Origin: Sulfuricella sp.
GTDB lineage: Bacteria > Pseudomonadota > Gammaproteobacteria > Burkholderiales > Sulfuricellaceae
Direction: 5' to 3'
Assembly (NCBI GenBank): GCA_019911785.1
Contig: JAIOJM010000122.1
Location: forward strand, 1 to 11,553
DNA: 11,553 bases
Positions 1 to 5,090 of the stretch are shown here, one piece after another (the first letter of the stretch is position 1; each line of letters opens with the position of its first letter). Under the pieces are notes generated by a model that searched no databases, was not told the origin of the DNA, and worked only from the letters and a program-made list of their open reading frames with translations. The position numbers were made by a program, and so were the translations under genes.

Positions 1-118
1 CACCAAGCTGTTCGAGCCGCAGCGCGAAGCACTGGACAAGGCCAAGGGCGTGGAGAAGACGGTCGAACAGGCGAGCCAGGAGCGGGAGGAAGCCGCCGGA
101 AAAGCCCCCGGCTACTAA
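1..118 (+). CDS. C-terminal tail of an unknown protein (partial)
   Basis: An open frame enters from the left edge (first whole codon at position 2) and stops at TAA 116-118, giving 38 residues. The peptide begins TKLFEPQREALDKAKGVEKT and is rich in Lys, Glu, Gln and Ala, so it should form a charged amphipathic helix, possibly a coiled coil. Most third codon positions are G or C, as in the clearly real genes of the window, which supports coding. Only 35 bases separate its stop from the next plus-strand gene, so the two may be co-transcribed. Too little is visible to assign a family or function. Confidence 0.5.
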   Translation, partial: TKLFEPQREALDKAKGVEKTVEQASQEREEAAGKAPGY

Positions 119-153
119 GCGCCAGATTTCCTTGGCCCGGAAGGGAATAGCCA

Positions 154-498
154 ATGATTCGACTAACCAAATCATTAAACGCCTGGGGAACCCCTGATTT
201 TGAGGATATCCTCAAAGGAGAAATCGAGCAGATGGGTGCCGAACAGCTCCCCTTGCAGCAGGGATTATCGACCAGCAGCTATGCCCTGGATGACAAACTC
301 AAGGTTAGGATCATCGGCGTTTCCGAGGAAGCCCGTTTTATCCGTGCAAAAGTCGGCATTTTTTATACGGGGATTATTGCCGGTTGCAGTTGCGCGGACG
401 ACCCCACGCCAGTCGAGGAACAGAATGAGTACTGTGTGGTGCAGCTTGATATCGATAAAACAACGGCCGAGACAACGGTAGTCCTTCTGGTGGAATAA
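154..498 (+). CDS. Conserved small protein of unknown function (114 aa)
   Basis: A 114-residue acidic, soluble protein with no signal peptide or membrane segment. The ATG at 154 follows a purine-rich AAGGGAA about 8 bases upstream, an adequate Shine-Dalgarno. It begins MIRLTKSLNAWGTPDFE. The centre has alternating hydrophobic stretches typical of beta strands (KVRIIGVSEEARFIRAKVGI), and the best landmark is IAGCSCADDPTPVEEQNEYC (residues about 75-94), with a Cys-Ser-Cys pair and a third Cys. I have the impression that this GCSCADDPTP family recurs as an uncharacterised small protein in proteobacteria, but I cannot name a domain. The Cys residues could bind metal or be redox active; that is a guess. 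It converges on the zinc-finger/DUF4258 pair, with 49 bases between and no clear terminator. Confidence 0.8.
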   Translation: MIRLTKSLNAWGTPDFEDILKGEIEQMGAEQLPLQQGLSTSSYALDDKLKVRIIGVSEEARFIRAKVGIFYTGIIAGCSCADDPTPVEEQNEYCVVQLDIDKTTAETTVVLLVE

Positions 499-547
499 GC
501 CTCGTTTTAGTCTTGGCCCTGAATTCTTTCAACCCGCCTGCGTTAGC

Positions 548-760
548 TCAAGCAGCCAGTGCAATAACCTGTGTTTTTTGCTCGACGGACTGGATCAAGT
601 CCTGGATCGCATCAACTTCTGCGGCTTCGAAATAGGGTTCGCCGCACTGGGAACACACCCATGCCGGAACCTTGTCCAAAGTCAGGTGGCAACCTTTCCG
701 GTCAATATGAAACGGCGTTGCCCCCTTCTTCATTTCTCCCTGGCAGTGTAGGCATTTCAT
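548..760 (-). CDS. YgiT-type zinc-finger protein, probable antitoxin
   Basis: A 70-residue protein starting at ATG 760 (MKCLHCQGEMKKG). A longer reading from 793 is possible, but the internal ATG has an excellent Shine-Dalgarno (TGAGGAG, 6 bases upstream) and gives the usual family N-terminus. Cysteines 3, 6, 36 and 39 form two CxxC pairs (CLHC and CSQC), with VPAWVCSQCGEPYF typical of the YgiT/MqsA N-terminal zinc domain. After about residue 45 there is only a short helix, so the C-terminal DNA-binding HTH of full MqsA antitoxins is missing. The start overlaps the stop of the upstream DUF4258 gene as ATGA, and the Shine-Dalgarno lies in that gene's last codons, so translation should be coupled. 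The likely role is antitoxin to the DUF4258 partner. The family is clear; the role is inferred from context. Confidence 0.85.
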   Translation of the reverse strand: MKCLHCQGEMKKGATPFHIDRKGCHLTLDKVPAWVCSQCGEPYFEAAEVDAIQDLIQSVEQKTQVIALAA

Positions 761-1086
761 GATTTTCTCCTCAACTTGAAGCCGCCGTCCCATTCCTGTT
801 CGTCGGGAATATAGGCCGTGATAATGGCCAGATAATCTTCCTTGTAAGCGCAGACTATATGAATCGGGCGGTTGGATTCTCCCCGGCCAAGCACAAGGCA
901 GCTATGGCCCCTGGCATCTTCCGGATAGTCTTCGATGATCTCGCCGTGCTCAATAACCTGCCGGATTTCTCCTGTGCTGATCATGCGTTCCGGTCTGTTC
1001 ATTTGTCGAAGCGCATGAGGTAGAAAGAGACACCTCATTCTCGAAGCTTCACGAATTCGCAGAAGAATTTCGCCCTTATCTTCCAT
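757..1086 (-). CDS. DUF4258 domain protein, probable toxin of a TA pair
   Basis: A 109-residue protein. The conserved DUF4258 core runs from about residue 20 to 100: a first helix with HALRQM (residues 24-29), then GEIIEDYPED, then SCLVLGRG, then PIHIVCAYKEDYLAIITAYI and an acidic PDEQEW. DUF4258 proteins have a small alpha/beta fold and are often encoded beside YgiT zinc-finger or HTH antitoxins; several are annotated as putative toxins. Here the downstream neighbour is such a zinc-finger protein with a 4-base ATGA overlap. The toxin-first order matches mqsRA. No strong Shine-Dalgarno precedes the ATG at 1086. An internal ATG at 1038 is an alternative, but the longer form keeps the ILLRIREA helix commonly seen before the core. 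Toxicity and any RNase activity are not shown by the sequence. Confidence 0.82.
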   Translation of the reverse strand: MEDKGEILLRIREASRMRCLFLPHALRQMNRPERMISTGEIRQVIEHGEIIEDYPEDARGHSCLVLGRGESNRPIHIVCAYKEDYLAIITAYIPDEQEWDGGFKLRRKS

Positions 1087-1129
1087 CGTGGCAGGTTACA
1101 CTTGGACAGACATCATTTCAACCCGAATT

Positions 1130-1161
1130 GTTCAATAGAAACAAAATGTCCAGATTTGAAC
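1130..1161. repeat. Inverted repeat upstream of the DUF4258/YgiT operon, possible operator
   Basis: GTTCAA at 1130-1135 and TTGAAC at 1156-1161 form a 6-bp inverted repeat with a 20-bp gap. The left copy lies in a smaller palindrome, ATTG-TT-CAAT (1127-1136). It sits 44-75 bases upstream of the DUF4258 start in an AT-rich, otherwise empty 118-base gap, where an autoregulatory operator might be expected. I found no convincing -35/-10 pair here, and repeats this short can arise by chance. Confidence 0.2.
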
Positions 1162-1204
1162 ACCCCAATTTTTATTCGCGCAGCCGGCGTACCAGCCGGT
1201 GACG

Positions 1205-1468
1205 TTACTCTGGCATAGACATCCGCTTAGTGACCTGCTCGACGAACGCATCGCAGCACCCCATCACCTCGAGCGACAGGTCTTCATAACTGTCGCCGGT
1301 GCAGACAAACCGGGGACCCTCGTCGTGTACCTGACAATGCAGATCCTCGACCCGTTCGGAAACCGACTCCATGATGCTCTTGATGATTTTGGCTTCGTCC
1401 GGATTTTCGATCTTGTCCGGATCCACCGCCTTGCCGCCGATTTCAAACGCAAATGCTATGCCACTCAC
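1205..1468 (-). CDS. Conserved small Cys-containing protein of unknown function (87 aa)
   Basis: An 87-residue protein starting with GTG at 1468. AAGGAA sits 7-8 bases upstream and there is no better ATG, so GTG is likely the true start. The N-terminus MSGIAFAFEIGGKAVDPDKI is followed by a helical acidic region, then HCQVHDEGPRFVCTG (residues 44-58) and SLEVMGCCDAFVEQV (65-79). Cys45, His48, Cys56 and the Cys71-Cys72 pair make a metal or redox site conceivable. The pattern of a C..H knuckle, a strand, then GCC and an amphipathic helix is one I associate with uncharacterised small proteobacterial proteins, with no function I can name. It is transcribed in the same direction as the DUF4258/YgiT pair, 118 bases upstream of it, and has its own predicted promoter. 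Confidence 0.75.
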   Translation of the reverse strand: MSGIAFAFEIGGKAVDPDKIENPDEAKIIKSIMESVSERVEDLHCQVHDEGPRFVCTGDSYEDLSLEVMGCCDAFVEQVTKRMSMPE

Positions 1469-1515
1469 TTTAAAATTCCTTGACGAAAACGATTTAAAAA
1501 AAAACTTTGACCGTC

Positions 1516-1545
1516 ATTCTACATGCAACGCGCGTAAAGCGTCAT
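1516..1545 (-). promoter_or_regulatory. Predicted sigma-70 promoter for the 87-aa gene
   Basis: On the minus strand the -35 is ATGACG (1540-1545; TGAC matches consensus), the spacer is 18 bp, and the -10 is TAGAAT (1516-1521; 5 of 6). The start of transcription would be near 1509, giving a leader of about 40 bases that contains a run of nine T's (A9 at 1496-1504 on the plus strand). A 14-bp tandem duplication abuts the -35 element. Confidence 0.4.
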
Positions 1546-1573
1546 CAGGTGGGGAATCACAGGTGGGGAATCA
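1546..1573. repeat. Two perfect tandem copies of a 14-bp unit
   Basis: CAGGTGGGGAATCA occurs at 1546-1559 and again, perfectly, at 1560-1573. It lies directly upstream of the predicted -35 element of the 87-aa gene. It may be a slippage duplication or a pair of protein binding sites; only two copies are present. The whole gene-free gap around it (1469-1716, 248 bases) otherwise holds only the promoter and one hairpin. Confidence 0.7.
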
Positions 1574-1597
1574 ATAAGCGGAGCGGGTTTGCTGTGG

Positions 1598-1623
1598 TTT
1601 TGTGCGCTTCGCGCACACAAAAT
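1598..1623. other. Hairpin in the gap after the HD-GYP gene
   Basis: TTTT-GTGCGC-TTC-GCGCAC-AC-AAAA forms a 6-bp GC stem with a 3-base loop, extendable by TTTT/AAAA across a 2-base bulge. It lies about 95 bases beyond the HD-GYP stop on the minus strand. On neither strand is it followed by a T run after the stem alone, so it is at best a weak bidirectional terminator. Confidence 0.3.
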
Positions 1624-1716
1624 CCATCACAACTCGCATCTATTCATAGACTGGGCTCTGCGCTGCATTTTCATTCGGCGCAATAGCGATTATCATACGC
1701 GGACTAAATTTTCCCG

Positions 1717-3195
1717 CTACAGCTCGTAATTCCTCTCCATGAAGACCCGCAGGCAGGCCCCGACCACCTCCACGTCGTAAAACTTGCCTTTCTGCCGCGA
1801 AATTTCCTGCAAGGCCGGGAAAACACCGAACCCCGGCCGGTAGGGTCGGTGCGAGGCCATCGCCTCCACCACGTCCGCCACCGTGAGGATGCGCGTCTCG
1901 AGCAGAAGCTCGTCGCCTTTCAGCCCGCGCGGATAACCGGAACCGTCCAGCTTTTCGTGGTGCTGCCAGACGATATCCGCCACCGGCCAAGGGAAATCGA
2001 TCCCCTTGAGTATCTCCCAGCCAGCCTGGGGATGGGTCTTGATGATTTCGAACTCGGCCTCGGTCAGCTTGCCGGGATTGGACAGGATTTCGGCCGGAAC
2101 GTGAATCTTGCCGATGTCGTGCACCACCCCCGCCATGCGCAGCCCTTCCACACGGCTCTCATCCAGCCCCATTTCTTGAGCGATTGCCACGGCCAGTAGC
2201 GCCACCCGGTGCTGATGCCCGGCAGTGTAGGGATCGCGCATTTCCACCGTGGCGGCAATGGCGGTGACCGCATGATCGAGGCTCAGTTCGAGCTTTTCCA
2301 GGATGCCCATGCGTTCTGCCCTTGCACGGTGATTGCCGATGCCGAAGGCGAGGTCGTCGGCCAGTTCGGCCAAGAGTTCGAGCATGTCCGGTGCGAACAC
2401 CTCGGATTCGGCGCTGTAGATGTCGAGAGCGCCGAACGCCTTGCCGTTAAACTGGAGCGGGAAGGCTGCCGCAGCCGCAAAGCCCAGCCGCTTGGCCTGT
2501 TCATGCCATGGCGCCCAGAGCGGATCGTTGAGAACGCCCTGGGAGACCGCGATCTTGCCGGTACGGATGGCGGTACCGGTCGGCCCATGTCCATGCTCAT
2601 TATCCTCCCAGGTGAGGTTCATGGCGGCGATCTCGCTTTGTTCGGTGCCCACCACAGCTACCGGCAGAATGCGTTTCGCCTTGCCCGCTTCGGCGTAACC
2701 CACCCAGGCCGCGCTGAAGCCGCCTTCCTCGACCAGCACCCGGCACATCTCGCTGGCAAGTTCAAGTTCATCCGCGGCGTGCACCATCGCCTGGTTGCCC
2801 AGGCTGATGGTGCGGTACATGCGGTTGAGGCGGGCGAGATGCAGTTCTGCCTTTCTTTGTTCCGTGATGTCGCTGAGGATGTGCAGGGAGTAGAGCAGCA
2901 TGCCCTGGTCATCGCGCACCGTGTAACCCTTGGAGAGAAAGAGCTTTGCCCCAACGCTTACCTCCTCCTGAGCGTCGGCGTGGCCTTTTTCGCTCATCGC
3001 ATCCTTGCATCCAGGCAGCGGCCCGGTGCCCGGCGGAAAGACCTCCCAGTAGGGCTTGCCCAGGGCTTCCGCCTCGGTCACGCCGGCTGCGCGGAAATAG
3101 GCGCGGTTGGCCAGCAGCACGCGGAATTGCTCATCGTGGAGAAACACCGGGTCCTCGATGGCGTCAAAAATATAGCGCCAGATTTCGGGGTTCAT
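1717..3195 (-). CDS. PAS-GAF-HD-GYP cyclic-di-GMP phosphodiesterase
   Basis: A 492-residue cytoplasmic signalling protein with no membrane segment. Residues about 5-115 are a PAS sensor domain ending in the typical SDITEQRKAE linker. Residues about 120-290 are a GAF-type domain (EEGGFSAAWVGYAE, then GPTGTAIRTGK, FPLQFNGKAFGALDIYS). Residues about 305-490 are HD-GYP. The metal and catalytic signature is complete: H327 in TAGHQHR, HDIGK at 359-363, H388, HHEKLDGSGYP at 412-422, and D441 in a TVADVVEAM helix followed by RPYR. HD-GYP proteins hydrolyse c-di-GMP to pGpG or GMP, so this should lower c-di-GMP in response to a ligand or redox signal. ATG 3195 has GGAGGG 7 bases upstream. An upstream ATG at 3251, also with a strong GGGAGG, is out of frame only because the intervening G run is 12 long; see the leader features. 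The gene appears monocistronic. Confidence 0.93.
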   Translation of the reverse strand: MNPEIWRYIFDAIEDPVFLHDEQFRVLLANRAYFRAAGVTEAEALGKPYWEVFPPGTGPLPGCKDAMSEKGHADAQEEVSVGAKLFLSKGYTVRDDQGMLLYSLHILSDITEQRKAELHLARLNRMYRTISLGNQAMVHAADELELASEMCRVLVEEGGFSAAWVGYAEAGKAKRILPVAVVGTEQSEIAAMNLTWEDNEHGHGPTGTAIRTGKIAVSQGVLNDPLWAPWHEQAKRLGFAAAAAFPLQFNGKAFGALDIYSAESEVFAPDMLELLAELADDLAFGIGNHRARAERMGILEKLELSLDHAVTAIAATVEMRDPYTAGHQHRVALLAVAIAQEMGLDESRVEGLRMAGVVHDIGKIHVPAEILSNPGKLTEAEFEIIKTHPQAGWEILKGIDFPWPVADIVWQHHEKLDGSGYPRGLKGDELLLETRILTVADVVEAMASHRPYRPGFGVFPALQEISRQKGKFYDVEVVGACLRVFMERNYEL

Positions 3196-3251
3196 TGCCA
3201 GGCCCTCCGGTTGTTCAGTAGGATTACCCCCCCCCCCCGCGTTTTTGCCAT
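3192..3251 (-). CDS. Short upstream ORF (19 aa) in the HD-GYP leader
   Basis: ATG 3251 is preceded by GGGAGG at 7 bases, one of the best ribosome binding sites in the window. It opens MAKTRGGGVILLNNRRAWQ and stops at TGA 3192-3194, which overlaps the HD-GYP ATG as ATGA. The G12 run encodes the three glycines. With 13 or 10 G's this ORF would fuse in frame to HD-GYP as an 18-19 residue N-terminal extension; with 11 it would stop after 8 codons at TAA. It may be a coupled leader peptide, the true HD-GYP start obscured by a homopolymer length error, or a phase-variable switch. The peptide resembles nothing I recognise. Confidence 0.45.
   Translation of the reverse strand: MAKTRGGGVILLNNRRAWQ
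3227..3238 (-). repeat. Homopolymer G12 tract (C12 on plus strand)
   Basis: Twelve consecutive C's on the plus strand, hence G12 in the HD-GYP transcript, 31-42 bases upstream of its ATG and inside the short upstream ORF. It is by far the longest mononucleotide run in the window (next is A9 at 1496). Tracts of this kind are classic slippage sites and also classic places for sequence-length errors. Confidence 0.95.
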
Positions 3252-3271
3252 GGCCGTACCTCCCTGGTGTT

Positions 3272-3287
3272 GTTGATATCCCTCAAC
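3272..3287 (-). promoter_or_regulatory. Small inverted repeat at the HD-GYP transcription start
   Basis: GTTGA (3272-3276) and TCAAC (3283-3287) form a 5-bp inverted repeat with a 6-base gap just downstream of the predicted -10 (3293-3298), covering the expected start of transcription. It could be an operator half-site pair or a 5'-end mRNA hairpin. It is short enough to be chance. Confidence 0.2.
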
Positions 3288-3292
3288 TTCCC

Positions 3293-3321
3293 ACTATAGG
3301 AAACGGATATGCTATTGGCAA
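3293..3321 (-). promoter_or_regulatory. Predicted sigma-70 promoter of the HD-GYP gene
   Basis: On the minus strand TTGCCA (3316-3321; 5 of 6 consensus) is followed by a 17-bp spacer and TATAGT (3293-3298; 5 of 6). Transcription should start near 3286, giving a leader of about 90 bases that carries the upstream ORF and the G12 tract. It is the best promoter match in the window. Confidence 0.65.
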
Positions 3322-3344
3322 GATTTTTCGGGATTCATGCGATT

Positions 3345-3374
3345 GATGCGGTGAGGCGAATGCCGAACCGCATC
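3345..3374 (-). terminator. Hairpin just after tcdA, possible terminator
   Basis: On the minus strand GATGCGG and CCGCATC form a 7-bp stem, with an inner GGC-ATTC-GCC stem in the loop. It begins 8 bases after the tcdA stop. No U run follows, so it is not a classic intrinsic terminator. It may terminate weakly or protect the 3' end, separating tcdA from the HD-GYP promoter. Confidence 0.3.
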
Positions 3375-3381
3375 GCCCCGG

Positions 3382-4101
3382 TCACGCTTCAAGCAGCCGC
3401 TTGATCACCGCCCCCGCCAGCATGTAGCCGAACAGCGGCGGCATGTAGCTGATGGTGCCGTTGACCGCGCGCGGACGGCCCGATCCTTCCACCGGCTGGG
3501 GCGGCAGCGGCGCGCTGGGTTGCTCGTCGGAAAACACTGTCAGCAGGCCCTGGCGGATGCCGTGGCGCTGCAGGCGCTTCCTCATCTGGCGCGCGAGCGG
3601 GCACATTTCGGTCTGGCTGATGTCGGCGAGCTTGATCCGGCTCGGGTCGAGGCGATTGCCCGCCCCCATGCTCGAAACCACCTGCAGGCCGCGCTTCAGG
3701 CTTTCCGCCACCAGCGCCACCTTGCACGCCAGCGAATCGATCGCATCCACCACGTAATCGCAGTCACCCGGCACCAGATCGTTGACGTTTTCGGTATTGA
3801 GAAACTGCCGGATGACCGTCAGCTGGCATTCAGGATTGATGTCGCGGATGCGCGCCGCCATCAGTTCCGCCTTGGGCTGGCCCACGGTGGAGAGCAATGC
3901 CGGCAGCTGGCGGTTGATGTTGGAAGGCGCCACCACGTCGTGGTCGAGCAGGGTCAGCCGGCCGATGCCGGCGCGCGCCAGCGCTTCCGCGCAGTAGGAG
4001 CCGACGCCGCCGAGCCCGGCGACGAAGACGTGCCTGGACGCCAGTTTTGCGATACCTTCATCGCCGATCAGGATATGGGTGCGTTCGAATTGGGGTTGCA
4101 T
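3382..4101 (-). CDS. tcdA: tRNA threonylcarbamoyladenosine dehydratase TcdA (CsdL)
   Basis: A 239-residue member of the ThiF/MoeB/E1-like superfamily. TcdA uses ATP to dehydrate t6A37 in ANN-decoding tRNAs to the cyclic form ct6A. The Rossmann ATP site is GLGGVGS (residues 29-35), followed by the acidic LLDHD (51-55) and the NINRQ motif (61-65) that contacts the triphosphate. The tail VNGTISYMPPLFGYMLAG and the segment MCPLARQMRKRLQRHGI are characteristic of TcdA rather than ThiF or MoeB, and the CxxC zinc knuckles of MoeB/ThiF are absent. ATG 4101 has AAAGG 6 bases upstream. Length matches the family (E. coli about 268). It is downstream of the CDF gene across a palindromic repeat. The sulfur-transfer partners CsdA and CsdE are not in this window. 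Confidence 0.93.
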   Translation of the reverse strand: MQPQFERTHILIGDEGIAKLASRHVFVAGLGGVGSYCAEALARAGIGRLTLLDHDVVAPSNINRQLPALLSTVGQPKAELMAARIRDINPECQLTVIRQFLNTENVNDLVPGDCDYVVDAIDSLACKVALVAESLKRGLQVVSSMGAGNRLDPSRIKLADISQTEMCPLARQMRKRLQRHGIRQGLLTVFSDEQPSAPLPPQPVEGSGRPRAVNGTISYMPPLFGYMLAGAVIKRLLEA

Positions 4102-4112
4102 GAAAAACCTTT

Positions 4113-4197
4113 ATTTAGCCACGGATGTACACGGATGAAACCAGAGATCATGAAATTCCAAAGGAATATCCGTGTACATCCGTGCTAATCCGTGGAT
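4113..4197. repeat. Palindromic CACGGAT dispersed-type repeat
   Basis: CACGGATGTACACGGAT (4120-4136) and its perfect reverse complement ATCCGTGTACATCCGTG (4168-4184) form a 17-bp inverted repeat; each arm is itself CACGGAT-GTA-CACGGAT. Outside the arms the symmetry continues with a one-base offset (TTAGC on the left, CTAA then TCCGTGGA on the right). The centre contains a second small hairpin, ATTCC-AAA-GGAAT (4155-4167). Arms of ACGGAT units are, to my knowledge, a dispersed repeat type seen in environmental bacterial genomes. It fills the gap between the CDF gene and tcdA, and its right edge encodes the last three residues and the stop of the CDF protein. Confidence 0.85.
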
Positions 4198-5090
4198 GAA
4201 CTGCTGTTTTCGAATTTATGCGTTTCCAGCGGCTCGACATGGATCGTCACCGCGGTGTTGGGCAAGGTGCGCTCAAGCGCTTCCTCGATCCGGTCGCACA
4301 GGGAGTGTGCCTCGTCCACCGTGCTTGCCCCCGGCACCAGCAGGTGAAAATCGATGAAACGGCGCGAACCGGATTTGCGGGTGCGCAGGTCGTGAAAGGA
4401 GGTGCCATTGGGCAAGAGCTTGCCGATCTCCGCCTCGATCTGCCCTACTTCGTCAGCCGGCAGGGCGGCGTCCATCAGCCCGCTCCAGGAACGCTGCAGC
4501 AGATGGAACCCGGTGAAGATGATGTGCAGCCCCACCGCCACCGCCATCAGCGGATCGAGGATCTGCCACGAGGGCGGCGCGAACATCACCACGCCCAGGC
4601 CCGCCACAACCCCTACCGAGGTCCAGACGTCGGTCATCAGGTGTTTGGCATCGGCTTCCAGGGTGATGCTGTCGTACTGGGTTCCCACCTTGAGCATGGC
4701 CCGTGCCGCGGCGAAATTGAGTGCCGCCGCCAGCAGCGAAACCATCAGGCCTGGGCCGAGGTTTTCCAGCGCAACAGGATGCAGGAAGCGCCCCGCCGCC
4801 GCATAGATGATGGATACCGCCGCCACCAGGATCAGCGCGCCTTCGGCGCCGCTGGAAAAGTATTCCGCCTTGTCGTGACCGTAGGCGTGGTCGACATCCG
4901 CAGGGCGGGAAGCAATGATCAGCGCTGCCAGGGCAATCAGGCCCGCGGCGAGGTTGACCAGCGATTCGACGGCGTCGGAGAGCAGGCTCACCGAACCGGT
5001 GAGGAAATAGGCGCCGAATTTCAGCGCCATCGTCGCGATCGAGGTCACGATCGACAGGTAAGCCATGCGCTGAGTTGCGTGATTCCTCAT
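4185..5090 (-). CDS. Cation diffusion facilitator (FieF/YiiP-like metal exporter)
   Basis: A 301-residue inner-membrane metal/proton antiporter with about six hydrophobic helices in residues 10-205 and a cytoplasmic domain after about 210. It aligns well with E. coli FieF: GSVSLLSDAVESLVN in TM2, DHAYGHDKAEYF after TM2, ADAKHLMTDVWTS in TM5, and FHDLRTRKSG plus IHVEP in the C-terminal domain. The TM5 ligands H150 and D154 are kept, but the FieF TM2 ligands D45 and D49 are E42 and N46, so metal preference may differ; I leave the substrate open among Zn, Fe, Mn, Cd and Co. Cytoplasmic-site residues corresponding to D68, H71, H75 and H232 are present. The ATG overlaps the upstream nuclease stop (ATGA), with AAAGGA 5 bases before it. 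The C-terminal codons TCC ACG GAT TAG come from the adjacent repeat. Confidence 0.92.
   Translation of the reverse strand: MRNHATQRMAYLSIVTSIATMALKFGAYFLTGSVSLLSDAVESLVNLAAGLIALAALIIASRPADVDHAYGHDKAEYFSSGAEGALILVAAVSIIYAAAGRFLHPVALENLGPGLMVSLLAAALNFAAARAMLKVGTQYDSITLEADAKHLMTDVWTSVGVVAGLGVVMFAPPSWQILDPLMAVAVGLHIIFTGFHLLQRSWSGLMDAALPADEVGQIEAEIGKLLPNGTSFHDLRTRKSGSRRFIDFHLLVPGASTVDEAHSLCDRIEEALERTLPNTAVTIHVEPLETHKFENSSSSTD

Noticed and set aside
1183..1200. CCGGC-TGGTAC-GCCGG hairpin after the 87-aa gene as a terminator
   Set aside because: The stem has only 5 bp, and on the minus strand it is followed by an A-rich rather than a T-rich stretch.
2209..3276. Long plus-strand open frame antisense to the HD-GYP gene
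   Set aside because: The minus frame has complete PAS, GAF and HD-GYP motifs; the plus frame shows no domain and a composition typical of an antisense shadow.
3382..4101. Reading the E1-like gene as thiF, the partner of ThiS
   Set aside because: Its C-terminal VNGTISYMPPLFGYMLAG and MCPLARQMRKRL segments are those of TcdA, it lacks the zinc CxxC pairs of ThiF/MoeB, and it is not next to thiSG.
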